The position numbers and the translations under genes are program-made. Shown here one piece after another: positions 7,261 through 14,067 of a stretch of DNA of 18,380 nt; the stretch's first letter is position 1, and each line of letters opens with the position of its first letter. The stretch comes from Micromonospora inyonensis. GTDB lineage: Bacteria; Actinomycetota; Actinomycetes; Mycobacteriales; Micromonosporaceae. The notes under the pieces are model-generated. The model had not been told where the DNA came from. It saw nothing but the letters and a program-made list of their open reading frames with translations, and ran no database searches. The stretch is taken from assembly GCF_900091415.1 (NCBI RefSeq), contig NZ_FMHU01000004.1, positions 1 to 18,380 of the forward strand, read 5' to 3'.

Positions 7261-7288
7261 TCAGGCCCGGTCTTTGGACCGGGCCTGA
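7261..7288. terminator. Perfect 12-bp hairpin between tRNA-Ser and a convergent gene
   Basis: TCAGGCCCGGTC (7261-7272) pairs with GACCGGGCCTGA (7277-7288) over a TTTG loop. It lies 28 nt after the tRNA and 27 nt beyond the stop of the leftward gene at 7316, so it can serve both. Confidence 0.8.
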
Positions 7289-7315
7289 CGATCTTTAGGG
7301 GACAGGTAGGGGAAG

Positions 7316-7756
7316 TCAGCCGCGCTGGTGCCCCGGGCGCGAGCGTCGAGGGATCCGGGACACCTCGGCCAACCGCTTGCGGACGCCGGCGACGTAGCCG
7401 CGCGCCTCGGCCTCACGGACCGCCCGCTCCTGCTCCACCAGCGCCCGACTAGTGGCTTCGGCCCTTCCGCGCTGGTATGCCTGCCTCACCTCCAGGGCGT
7501 GGCGCTCCTCGTCTGCCTCAATGTCCGCCGCCATCATGTCGATCACACCGAGATGATGCCGCACTTCGTCCAGCACCGCCCGAAGGCGGCGATCATACGA
7601 ATCGACGACAGCCACGAGCAGCATGCCGACTGGCAGGAGGGCGGCAGCCACCATCGCGGCCAGGAGGCTTGCCTCGATGGCCGTGACGCCGGCAGTCAGA
7701 CAGCCGGCTCCAATGCAGCCGATGCCTGTGGTACGCGGGGAGGGATGGATACGCAT
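7316..7756 (-). CDS. Membrane-anchored coiled-coil protein, unknown function
   Basis: From ATG 7756 (AGGAG 8 nt upstream) the protein has 146 residues. A hydrophobic stretch from about 15 to 50 (GCLTAGVTAIEASLLAAMVA then LLPVGMLLVAVV) gives one or two membrane segments. A long charged helix follows (YDRRLRAVLDEVRHHLG... VEQERAVREAEARGYV) with heptad-like spacing, and a basic tail. A longer frame to 7846 exists, but it would place the perfect operator-like repeat at 7795 inside the gene. No family is recognised. Confidence 0.6.
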   Translation of the reverse strand: MRIHPSPRTTGIGCIGAGCLTAGVTAIEASLLAAMVAAALLPVGMLLVAVVDSYDRRLRAVLDEVRHHLGVIDMMAADIEADEERHALEVRQAYQRGRAEATSRALVEQERAVREAEARGYVAGVRKRLAEVSRIPRRSRPGHQRG

Positions 7757-7794
7757 GGGCGCACTCCTGGGTGGATGAGTCCTTACAGTGATCA

Positions 7795-7810
7795 ACTCAC
7801 AGCGGTGAGT
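7795..7810. promoter_or_regulatory. Operator-like inverted repeat ACTCAC-AGCG-GTGAGT
   Basis: A perfect 6-bp inverted repeat with a 4-bp centre lies 39 nt upstream of the 7756 start, where a leftward promoter is expected. Its size suits a dimeric HTH regulator, possibly the XRE protein encoded at 8188. The binding protein is a guess. Confidence 0.4.
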
Positions 7811-7875
7811 CATTGAAACACCCGTACCGATCCGCCACGTCCCCACTGGCGGGGGCCATCACCTCGACCAGCGCG

Positions 7876-7927
7876 CAACTAGTTGACGATGCACGATCTT
7901 CACGCTATGGAACACACAGAGCGTGAA
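7876..7927. promoter_or_regulatory. Two palindromes in the 7811-8125 gene-free interval
   Basis: CAACTAGTTG (7876-7885) is a 10-bp palindrome. TTCACGCT (7899-7906) and AGCGTGAA (7920-7927) form an 8-bp inverted repeat with a 13-bp spacer. The interval between the divergent genes at 7756 and 8188 is less GC-rich than its surroundings. These are candidate control sites. Nothing else stands out in the interval except the leader hairpin reported separately. Confidence 0.35.
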
Positions 7928-8125
7928 AACCCGCTGCGGGACCGAAGCCGCAACGATCGGGAGTGACGCACGCTCGGTGATCAATCTGATACATCACTGG
8001 CAATCCCTTCGCAGCGCGCTCCGCTGACTGATTTCACGCATCGCGCAAGAGATCCCGGCCCACCAGGTCGAAACGGTCACCAAGACGTTGCACTCAAGCG
8101 GATTTTCCGACGTACCGTCCGAAGT

Positions 8126-8182
8126 GGCGGCCCGCCGGGGTAGAGGCCGGCGGGCCGCCGCCCAGCCCTCTACCTGGGAGGA
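8126..8182 (+). promoter_or_regulatory. Structured leader of the first XRE gene, possible RNA switch
   Basis: GGCGGCCCGCCGG (8126-8138) and its exact complement (8147-8159) make a 13-bp hairpin. Its entire 8-nt loop GGTAGAGG (8139-8146) is the exact complement of CCTCTACC at 8167-8174, immediately before the ribosome site GGGAGGA (8176-8182). CCCAG (8161-8165) can also pair with CTGGG (8174-8178), covering the ribosome site. At least two exclusive folds are therefore possible. Confidence 0.45.
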
Positions 8183-8187
8183 ACCCC

Positions 8188-9363
8188 ATGGACAGTCTCG
8201 GCCGCCAGATCGCCAAGATCCGGGGTAGACGCGGCATGTCGCAACGCGAGCTGGCCGCCGCCGCCGGCGTCAGCGTCGACCTGGTCTCGAAGCTAGAGCA
8301 GGGCCAGAGGAAAAGCGCCCGCTTGGAGTCCGTGGCCGCGCTTGCTCACGCGCTCGACGTCACGCCCGCCGAGCTGCTCGGCAAGCCGCGCGGCCTGGCC
8401 GCCGGCGCGGAGGACGGGGAGATCGGCGCGATCCGCCGGGCGGTGCTCGGTCTACGCCCGGACCACCAGGACCCGCCCACCCGGGCAGCCCAGACCGCCG
8501 CCATCGACGACCTCTGGTCGGCGTACTGGTCAGGGCGGTACGCGCACCTCGCCCGACAGCTGCCAGACCGTGTCGACCAGGCCCGCGCGCTCACCCGTGA
8601 CGGCCGGCCCGCCGACCACGCGCTGCTCGCCAGCGCCCTCCAGCTCACTGGGAGCCTGCTCGCCCACCTCGCGCATGAAGACCTGGCCCATCTGGCGCTG
8701 ACTGAGGCCGGACGCGCGGCCGAGGCCAGCGGGGACCACCTGCTCCACGCCGCACAACAGGCCACCCGGTCCTGGGTGCTGTCCCGACAGGGCCTCTGGT
8801 CCGAGGCGGAACACGTGGCGATTACGGCTGCGGCCTCCGTGGAGCCGACGCTGTCCCGGTCATCCGTCGACCAGGTTGCACTGTGGGGCGAGCTGCTCCG
8901 GTACGGCACCACAGCGGTGGCCCGATCCGGGCGGCAGGCTGAGGCGACCGAGCTACTCGGCCTCGTCGGCGCAGCGGCGTCCCGGATGGGCCACGACCAG
9001 GCCACGCGGTACGTCGGCCGGGCGTTCGGGCCGACGGTGGCTCGGATGAAGGCGGTGGACGTGGCGGTCTCGGGCGGCCAGCCGCGCCGCGCTATTCGGC
9101 TAGCCGACCAGGTGGAGCACCCGGAGGCGGCTCCGACCGCGATGCACGCCCGGTACCTGCTCAACGTGGCGTGGGCGCAGACGATGGACTGGCGATCCCA
9201 GGACGCGGTGGACACTCTCCGGCGGGTCGAAGCACTCACGCCGGAGCTGCTGCTCCATCAGACACTCGCTCACACGATCGTGGCCGAGCTGCTCCCGCGC
9301 CGGCACCGGCAGCGGCTCCCCGGGCTGGCGGCCCTCGCCGACCGCATGGGCGTGCCTAGGTAG
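8188..9363 (+). CDS. XRE-family transcriptional regulator with long helical C-terminal domain
   Basis: The protein has 391 residues. Residues 1-65 are a Cro/cI-type HTH: IAKIRGRRGMSQRELAAAAG, then VSVDLVSKLEQGQRKSARLESVAALAHALDVTPAELLG. The rest is a series of helical hairpins rich in Ala/Leu (for example LTEAGRAAEASGDHLLHAA), like the TPR-type sensor halves of actinomycete XRE regulators. ATG 8188 has GGGAGGA 5 nt upstream. It stands alone on the plus strand, divergent from the membrane protein gene. No ligand can be read from the sequence. The frame is clean throughout. Confidence 0.9.
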   Translation: MDSLGRQIAKIRGRRGMSQRELAAAAGVSVDLVSKLEQGQRKSARLESVAALAHALDVTPAELLGKPRGLAAGAEDGEIGAIRRAVLGLRPDHQDPPTRAAQTAAIDDLWSAYWSGRYAHLARQLPDRVDQARALTRDGRPADHALLASALQLTGSLLAHLAHEDLAHLALTEAGRAAEASGDHLLHAAQQATRSWVLSRQGLWSEAEHVAITAAASVEPTLSRSSVDQVALWGELLRYGTTAVARSGRQAEATELLGLVGAAASRMGHDQATRYVGRAFGPTVARMKAVDVAVSGGQPRRAIRLADQVEHPEAAPTAMHARYLLNVAWAQTMDWRSQDAVDTLRRVEALTPELLLHQTLAHTIVAELLPRRHRQRLPGLAALADRMGVPR

Positions 9364-9407
9364 GACGTCCGGTACCTGCCTGACTGGCCGGTTGCTGTCC
9401 AACTAGG

Positions 9408-9462
9408 ACGCCCTGTCCCACTCCACTACACCTGACCGCCGATAGCGTCCGTGACAGGGCGT
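9408..9462. promoter_or_regulatory. Spaced 10-bp inverted repeat before the second XRE locus
   Basis: ACGCCCTGTC (9408-9417) and GACAGGGCGT (9453-9462) are perfect complements 35 bp apart. They lie in the gap between the two XRE genes, upstream of the small gene at 9584. Paired operators flanking a promoter are one possibility. A weak terminator for the first XRE gene is another. Confidence 0.35.
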
Positions 9463-9583
9463 GATCAGGCGATCTCCGTCAGCTTCGGTGGTAATGGCCG
9501 CGGTCGCGCCCGCCAGCCGGGCGCGGCGGTGGTCGGTCCTTCCAAGAGCACCCGCCGCCGCGCCCCCTCACAGAGGGGCGCAG

Positions 9584-9751
9584 GTGGACGGCGCACAGCA
9601 GAACCCGGCACCGAACCGGGGCGAGCAGATCGACCAGGCGGAACGTGAGGCGGCGAAGCAACGGATCCTCGCACTCGCCGAAGATGACCGGGTGCCCGTT
9701 GACGACGTGACCCGGGCCGTACCCGACCGGCGGTGGCGCCGTGGACGTTGA
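9584..9751 (+). CDS. Small charged protein preceding the second XRE regulator
   Basis: GTG 9584 with GAGGGG about 6 nt upstream gives 55 residues. After a polar start comes a charged helix (EQIDQAEREAAKQRILALAE), then DDRVPVDDVTRAVPDRRWRRGR. Its end overlaps the XRE start by 11 nt, which implies coupling. The frame is open further upstream, but that part is arginine-rich and looks non-coding. The function is unknown; it could be a partner of the regulator. Confidence 0.55.
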   Translation: MDGAQQNPAPNRGEQIDQAEREAAKQRILALAEDDRVPVDDVTRAVPDRRWRRGR

Positions 9752-10934
9752 CGAACTGCCCATCGGCCGGCGCGTCGCCCAGTGGCGCATGCGGCGCAAG
9801 ATGTCCCAGCAGGTGTTCGCCGACAGGCTCGGCAAGTCGAAGAGCTGGGTCGATAAGGTGGAGCGGGGTGTCCGCTCGCTCGACAAGGTCTCCACCATCC
9901 AGGACATCGCCGCCGTCCTGCGCATCGACACCGCGGTGCTGCTCGGCCGGGACGCCCAGCCGGACAGCGCCACTGAGCGGGTCGACGCCGTCGACCGGAT
10001 CCGGGCCGCGCTGTCGACGTACGAGGTCGCGCTGGCCCGACCGGGCGCGCCGCTCGCCGTGGTGCCCGCCGGCGAGCTGGCCGGCCGGGTCGAGCACGCC
10101 TGGATCACCTACCAGCGTGCCCGGTATCCCCAGCTGATCGCGCTGCTTCCGGACCTGCTGGGCACCGCGCAGCGCACCCACGCCCACGGTCCGGTGTCGG
10201 GCCGGGCGCCGCTGGTGGAGGCGTACCGGATCACCGCCTCCCTGCTGGTAAAGCTCGGCGAGGCGGACCTTGCGTGGCTCGCCGCCGACCGGGCCATGGC
10301 GGTGGCCACAGGCGACCCGGTGCTGGTGGCCACCGCGGCCGTGCAGCTCGGCCACGCCCTGCGCGCGGCCGGCCGGGGGCGGGCGGCGATGTCGGCGGTG
10401 CTGGCCGCCGCGTACCGGATCGCCCCGCCCGTGATCGAGTACGGCACTCCACCCGAGCTGTCCCTCTGCGGCACGCTGCTGGTACAGGCCGCCCTGGCCG
10501 CCGCCCGCGACGGGGACGACTGCACCACCGTCGAGCTGATCGACGAGGCCGCCGACATGGCCGCCCGGGTGGGCGACGGCCACGACCACCACCGGACCGC
10601 GTTCGGGCCGACGGCTGTCGACCTGGCCCGGGTCACGGCGGCGATCGAGCTGGGCGAACGTGACGCGGTCGCCTGGCACGAGAAGGCGACCACGCAGTAC
10701 GGCTGGCAGTGCCTGCCAGTCGAGCACCGGGCCGGGCATCTCGTCGACGCCGCCCGCGCCTACCTCCAAGCCGACGATCCGGCCGCCGCTGGTCGCGCCC
10801 TGGTCGACGCCGGCCGGCTCGCCCCGGCCGAGATGGACCGGCCGGCCGCGCGGGACGTGCTGGCCAGGGTGGTGCGCTGCCCCGACGTCCCGCCGACCGT
10901 GACCCGGCTGGCCACCACTCTGGGAGTCGCGTGA
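9741..10934 (+). CDS. Second XRE-family regulator with helical-repeat C-terminus
   Basis: The protein has 397 residues and a GTG start. The HTH is GRRVAQWRMRRKMSQQVFAD then LGKSKSWVDKVERGVRSLDKVSTIQDIAAVL (about 8-60). The remainder consists of helical pairs consistent with TPR-like repeats (LVKLGEADLAWLAADRAMAV, AAVQLGHALRAAGRGRAAMS). It is the same general architecture as the 8188 gene but not a close copy. The start lies inside the end of the small gene at 9584. The stop overlaps the next ATG by one base (TGATG), so three genes form a coupled unit. Confidence 0.88.
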   Translation: MDVDELPIGRRVAQWRMRRKMSQQVFADRLGKSKSWVDKVERGVRSLDKVSTIQDIAAVLRIDTAVLLGRDAQPDSATERVDAVDRIRAALSTYEVALARPGAPLAVVPAGELAGRVEHAWITYQRARYPQLIALLPDLLGTAQRTHAHGPVSGRAPLVEAYRITASLLVKLGEADLAWLAADRAMAVATGDPVLVATAAVQLGHALRAAGRGRAAMSAVLAAAYRIAPPVIEYGTPPELSLCGTLLVQAALAAARDGDDCTTVELIDEAADMAARVGDGHDHHRTAFGPTAVDLARVTAAIELGERDAVAWHEKATTQYGWQCLPVEHRAGHLVDAARAYLQADDPAAAGRALVDAGRLAPAEMDRPAARDVLARVVRCPDVPPTVTRLATTLGVA

Positions 10935-11098
10935 TGACCGCACCGTTCCTGTCCCTGGCGCAGATCCGCAACCGGTTGCTGCTGTCCGTGCGGTACCACC
11001 AGCCCGGCCGGGACGGCCGGTGCCGAGTGTGCCGGGTGCCCGACTGCAAGGTGCGCCGCCACCTGGCTCGGGTTGACTCGTCGAGGGCGCCGCGATGA
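10934..11098 (+). CDS. Small Cys-rich basic protein coupled to the XRE gene
   Basis: The 54-residue protein has a central CRVCRVPDC followed by KVRRHLARV, a small Cys/His cluster that could bind zinc. ATG 10934 overlaps the XRE stop as TGATG. Small Cys-containing proteins coupled downstream of long XRE regulators recur in Micromonospora-type genomes, as far as I recall. The role is unknown. Confidence 0.65.
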   Translation: MTAPFLSLAQIRNRLLLSVRYHQPGRDGRCRVCRVPDCKVRRHLARVDSSRAPR

Positions 11099-11212
11099 CG
11101 CCGGCCATCCGCGACCACCGGTGCCGCGGCCCCCCGAGTCCGGTACCGCTCACCCGCGATCACCACCCGGCACAGCGCAGCAAGCCCGGTTCACACCGTC
11201 ACGGAGGACAAC

Positions 11213-11983
11213 TTGAGCGCCATCAGATCCATCGGAGCGGCACTGGCCGCCCTGACCATCGCCATCCTGCACGCCCCTACACCCGCCAGTGCCGGCCTGG
11301 CCCCGGCAACCGAACCGCAGCCCGAGGCTTGTGTCAGTCTCGCGTTGAGCCGAGGCGCGGACATCTGGACCTGCACCAGCGAGATGCTGGTGGAGGTCGA
11401 CGTGAATGACCAGGGCGAGCCGCAACCGCCCGTCTACACGCCGATCGAACAGCCGATCGTCTCGTCGGAGCCGGCCGCCACGGCGGGCGAGGGCGTGACC
11501 GACGACTGGGACACCTGGTGCGAGACGGGGAGCATCTGCCGTCGCTGGATCAACTCGGGTGCGTCCGAGACGAAGGGCAACGCGGCGTACGGGAACCAGT
11601 CCGGCGTGATCGGCACCTACGACCTGGTGATTCGCACCAACATGAACGGCCGGTACGCCAACCACGGGCTCGCGTTGATCTGGGATTCGGGGCCGAGCCT
11701 CGACTTCAACGACGTGTACGTGCGGTGCCGGGAGGACCGGAACAACTTGCCGGACAACAACTGCGGTGACCACTACGCCGGGGGGCCACTCATCAGCGCC
11801 GGCACCTGGCGCTGGAACTCCGGCACGGTGCTTGGCAACAAGCTGAACAACGCGAACCCCTACTTCGCTGAGGTCACCGCGAACTTCATCCCCACCGGGT
11901 ACCCGTTCTACATCGCCGCGCCGCTGCGGACGATGAAATGGACGTGCCCGAGCAACCTCGCCAATCCCTGTTACTTCCCCTAA
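11213..11983 (+). CDS. Secreted Cys-containing protein of unknown function
   Basis: The TTG start at 11213 has GGAGG 5 nt upstream. The first 28 residues form a Sec signal peptide: a short N-region, AALAALTIAILHA, and a PASA cleavage site. The mature protein (about 228 residues) has six or more Cys in pairs (DTWCETGSICRRW, VRCREDRNNLPDNNC, MKWTCPSNLANPC) and many aromatic β-strand-like segments (GTYDLVIRTNMNGRY, HGLALIWDSGP). It ends in CYFP. It resembles secreted hypothetical proteins of streptomycetes and Micromonospora that have no known activity. It follows the XRE unit after a 114-nt gap, so its control by that unit is only a possibility. Confidence 0.82.
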   Translation: MSAIRSIGAALAALTIAILHAPTPASAGLAPATEPQPEACVSLALSRGADIWTCTSEMLVEVDVNDQGEPQPPVYTPIEQPIVSSEPAATAGEGVTDDWDTWCETGSICRRWINSGASETKGNAAYGNQSGVIGTYDLVIRTNMNGRYANHGLALIWDSGPSLDFNDVYVRCREDRNNLPDNNCGDHYAGGPLISAGTWRWNSGTVLGNKLNNANPYFAEVTANFIPTGYPFYIAAPLRTMKWTCPSNLANPCYFP

Positions 11984-12000
11984 TCGGCGGGCTGGGCTGG

Positions 12001-12043
12001 GATGATGGGTCGGGGTCGGCGCGGTCGACGCCGGCCCATCGTC
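12001..12043 (+). terminator. Hairpin between secreted-protein gene and next small gene
   Basis: GATGATGGG (12001-12009) pairs with CCCATCGTC (12035-12043), with one G-U pair, and GGCG/CGCC pair inside. It lies 18 nt after the secreted-protein stop and 15 nt before the next start, and is probably a terminator. Confidence 0.5.
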
Positions 12044-12057
12044 TCGTGGGAGGCAGC

Positions 12058-12231
12058 GTGAACAGCCAGCCGGGTACCCCGATGAGCGGGTGGGACGAGG
12101 TCCCCACCTGGCCGGACCCGCCCGCCGGTGGCAGCTACCACGAGCTGACCGACAACGGGCTGGGGGCCCTCATCGGGTGGTTGAGTGGCGCAGGACGGCT
12201 CGTGCGGTCCCCGGACCGTCTCCCCACATGA
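12058..12231 (+). CDS. Small acidic protein, unknown function
   Basis: GTG 12058 has GGGAGG 6 nt upstream. The 57-residue product contains MSGWDEVPTWPDPPAGGSYH and ELTDNGLGALIGWL, Trp-rich and acidic with no recognised domain. The TGA overlaps the next ATG (ATGA at 12228-12231), supporting a two-gene unit. The C-terminal third may be affected by the frame breaks that begin just downstream. Confidence 0.5.
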   Translation: MNSQPGTPMSGWDEVPTWPDPPAGGSYHELTDNGLGALIGWLSGAGRLVRSPDRLPT

Positions 12232-12522
12232 CCATCGAGGAGTGCACCGGCCCGGCCGGGACACTCGGACGGTCCGGCCTCGGTCCCCTGAGGACCAGCA
12301 GTTATCGACGACGGGGTCAACGACTACCTGCGTGACGCCGGTATCCCGGATCGGCCGACCGGGTACCGGTGGTTCCTGCGGCTGCCGGACGGCTACAGCG
12401 GCGAGCAGGTCGAGTCCGCAGTCATCAGGGCGGTGGGGCAACTGCCGGCCGACCATGTGCGGCCGGCGCAGTTCGCTCCGCGGATTCGCGAGGTCCTTGA
12501 GGACGTCTACGCCGGCAGGTAG
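12228..12522 (+). pseudogene. Small protein with two frame breaks, unknown function
   Basis: ATG 12228 overlaps the previous stop. Read straight, the frame ends after 35 residues. One base restored after GAG-GAG (12242) and one in TT-ATC (about 12303) gives a continuous product of about 98 residues. It starts MTIEEVHRPGRD, passes SPEDQQLIDDGVNDYLRDAG and GYRWFLRLPDGYSGEQVESA, and ends VLEDVYAGR at TAG 12520. The span is exactly two bases short of whole codons. The second half (from IDDGVNDY) has strong coding character but no usable start of its own. No family is recognised. Confidence 0.6.
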
Positions 12523-12546
12523 CACAGCGCGGCGGACGGTGGGGCC

Positions 12547-12572
12547 TTGTCCACAGTCGGAAGTTATCCACA
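12547..12572 (+). promoter_or_regulatory. Two tandem DnaA boxes, possible replication origin
   Basis: TTGTCCACA (12547-12555) and TTATCCACA (12564-12572) both match the bacterial DnaA box consensus. They have the same orientation with 8 bp between them. They lie in a small gap beside a replication-type gene set. Two boxes are few for a chromosomal origin but typical of plasmid or phage origins. Confidence 0.55.
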
Positions 12573-12715
12573 ACCGGACCCGGCCGGGTTGCCTCGAGGA
12601 AGCGGGGCCGGCACGCTGGCCAGGTCGGCGCGGTCACCCTCCAGCCGCCGGCCACACCTGCGGGGCGGTGGGGCGGCTCGGTCGGCAGGCACCGGCAGTC
12701 CGGGCCCGGACACCG

Positions 12716-12745
12716 CACCGCCCCCGCCAGCTCGGCGGGGCGGTG
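12716..12745 (-). terminator. GC hairpin downstream of the small leftward gene
   Basis: CACCGCCCCCGCC (12716-12728) pairs with GGCGGGGCGGTG (12734-12745) over AGCTC, with one bulged C. It begins 10 nt beyond the inferred stop of the leftward gene at 12755. Confidence 0.5.
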
Positions 12746-12754
12746 GCCGTTGAT

Positions 12755-12893
12755 CTACTCGGCGGCGGGGCTGGCGTGCCAGCGTTAGCGGCTGCGGTGT
12801 TGGCCTCCGGTGGGCCTGCATGTGGGCGTCCCGGTAGCGGAGGCCGCGCACCAACAGTTCGACGATCCGGTTGCTGATCTCGTCCCTGCTCAT
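12755..12893 (-). pseudogene. Small leftward protein divergent from the RHH gene (frame breaks inferred)
   Basis: ATG 12893 has GAGGGG about 7 nt upstream. The first 27 residues (MSRDEISNRIVELLVRGLRY...) are clearly coding. Read straight, the frame runs on to 12564 as an arginine/proline-rich tail. If two bases are missing, the product is about 46 residues, ends APPPE at TAG 12755, and is followed at once by a hairpin. That reading fits the length arithmetic and the neighbouring breaks. The function is unknown; the position suggests joint control with the RHH gene. Confidence 0.5.
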
Positions 12894-12921
12894 CTCGTTT
12901 CCCCTCACCCTTGCCGCTTTG

Positions 12922-12989
12922 TGTACCACAATAATAGGGCGGTCGAGTGTGTCGACGCAAGCCTTGTGGTGAACGTTTTTTGTGGTACA
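12922..12989. promoter_or_regulatory. Divergent promoter region with inverted TTGTGGTACA sites
   Basis: TTGTGGTACA occurs at 12980-12989 on the plus strand and at 12922-12931 on the minus strand, with a partial copy TTGTGGTGA at 12964-12972. The sites lie in an unusually AT-rich patch between divergent starts at 12893 and 12998. TTGTGG and TACAGT, 16 nt apart (12964-12991), could be the -35 and -10 of a leaderless rightward transcript starting near ATG 12998. The RHH protein encoded there is the likely ligand. Confidence 0.55.
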
Positions 12990-12997
12990 GTTTCGGC

Positions 12998-13221
12998 ATG
13001 GAGATCAGGAACCGCCCAAAGCGTCGGGGCCGACCGGCCACCGAGTCACGCCGAAGCGGAACATCCGGCTCGGAGCCACCTGGGACCGCGCCGAGGAACT
13101 CGGCCGCCAGCTCGCCGAGCTGCGCGGTGAGAAGTTCTCGATGACCGCGTACGTCGAGGAGGCGCTGCGCCGGGAGAACGCCCGAATCGAGCGCGAGCTG
13201 CGGCGCAGCGGTAACGCCTGA
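12998..13221 (+). CDS. Ribbon-helix-helix DNA-binding protein, one frame break
   Basis: ATG 12998 begins a very basic segment (MEIRNRPKRRGRPATE). The next frame continues TPKRNIRLGATWDRAEELGR and KFSMTAYVEEALRRENARIE to TGA 13219. The second part has the β-strand plus two-helix pattern of ribbon-helix-helix (CopG/MetJ-type) proteins, and NIRLG is the likely strand. The span is one base short of whole codons. One G restored at GAG-TCA (13045) joins the two parts into about 74 residues. Small RHH proteins act as autorepressors or partition proteins in plasmids and phages. The gene lies next to repeated operator-like sites. Confidence 0.7.
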
Positions 13222-13243
13222 CCCACCCACCCGACAACAAGTC

Positions 13244-13280
13244 GGGCCCGGACGCGGTGCTGGTAACACCGGCCGGGCCC
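13244..13280 (+). terminator. Hairpin after the RHH gene
   Basis: GGGCCCGG (13244-13251) pairs with CCGGGCCC (13273-13280), and CGGTG with CACCG inside. It sits 23 nt past the RHH stop and before the next small gene. It is probably a terminator or attenuator. Confidence 0.55.
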
Positions 13281-13306
13281 TTGATCGACTGTCTAGGAGT
13301 CGACCC

Positions 13307-13474
13307 GTGCACATCATCGCTGACGCGCGCTCCTGCGCGCACACCACCCCGACCCGGCGTGGGGTGGCCAGCTACGCCGGCCCCGCCTCCGGGCTCCGGG
13401 CTGCCCTGCTGACCAGCGCCGCCCTCGGTCGTCCGACCGTCGCCACCGCGCTGACCGCCGGGGGTGCCCGGTGA
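13307..13474 (+). CDS. Small protein upstream of the HTH replication-type gene
   Basis: GTG 13307 has AGGAG 6 nt upstream. The 55 residues begin VHIIADARSCAHTTPTRRG and continue with an Ala/Gly-rich stretch of mildly hydrophobic character (GLRAALLTSAALGRPTVATA). The TGA overlaps the next GTG (13471). It could be a leader-type protein allowing coupled translation of the following gene. No family is recognised. Confidence 0.5.
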   Translation: MHIIADARSCAHTTPTRRGVASYAGPASGLRAALLTSAALGRPTVATALTAGGAR

Positions 13475-14067
13475 GCCAGCACGTCAAGGCGGCCCTGCTC
13501 GCCAGCAAGGGCCTCAGCAAGACCGATCGCGGCGTCCTGGTCGCCATCGCCGCCCACATGAACAAGGCCGGCGACGCCTGGCCGTCGGTCGCCACGATCG
13601 CCGAGTACGCCGACTGCTCCGAGCGCACCGTCCAACGGTCCATCGCCCGACTCATCAACCTCGGCCGGATCGTCTGGCGCCACGTCGCCGGCCGCGCCAC
13701 CCGCACGTACCGGCTCGTCGTCGCCGCCGTCCGAGGGTGACGACCACGGGCCCGGGGGTGACAAACCAGCGCGCCGAGGTGTCAGATTCGGCCGCCGAGG
13801 TGCCACCCTGGCTGTCACCCGAAGTGGTGAAGAGAGTTTGAAGGGAAGGGGTCCGGGTCCGCACCTCGCGATGAGCACGGCCGCCTGGCCTGGTGGCAGT
13901 TCAAGCGATCCAGGACCGAGTCTCAGCGTCCGTCGTACCCGGGCGGCGAGGAGCTGCGCTCCCGCCCCACCGGCACGGCGAAGTGCCAGAAGCCTGGTCA
14001 CGAGGGGCAGCCCCTCCACAACTGCGGCCCGTGCCGCGGCGAGCAGAACGGCGGAGGCGTGCGGTGA
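13471..14067 (+). CDS. HTH (HTH_36-like) replication-type protein with Cys tail; two frame breaks
   Basis: GTG 13471 overlaps the previous stop. The first 88 residues are an intact HTH domain of the kind found at the N-terminus of phage/plasmid replication initiators: LSKTDRGVLVAIAAHMNKAG, WPSVATIAEYADCSERTVQR, IARLINLGRIVWRHV. The straight frame stops at 13740. One G restored there leads to GVTNQRAEVSDSAAE and PPWLSPEVVK. A second change near 13831 leads to APRDEHGRLAWWQFKRSRTE and KCQKPGHEGQPLHNCGPCRG, a Cys/His cluster, ending at TGA 14065. That stop overlaps the DUF2637 start (GTGA). The two changes cancel, as the length (199 codons) requires. If the breaks are real, only the 89-residue HTH is made. 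Confidence 0.65.

Noticed and set aside
8126..8159. Simple terminator upstream of the first XRE gene
   Set aside because: No upstream rightward gene ends here, and the loop complementarity to the ribosome-site region points to a leader function instead.
9465..11153. 562-residue leftward frame opposite the second XRE gene
   Set aside because: It has Gly/Val/Arg-rich shadow composition and the opposite strand carries a clear HTH regulator.
11095..11409. 104-residue frame starting with an ATGA overlap after the small Cys protein
   Set aside because: Its product is His/Arg/Pro-rich and it overlaps the signal peptide and start of the secreted protein, which has a better ribosome site.
12564..12754. 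Extension of the small leftward protein through the DnaA boxes
   Set aside because: The sequence turns Arg/Pro-rich and crosses a hairpin. A two-base correction gives a natural stop at 12755. Kept only as an alternative.
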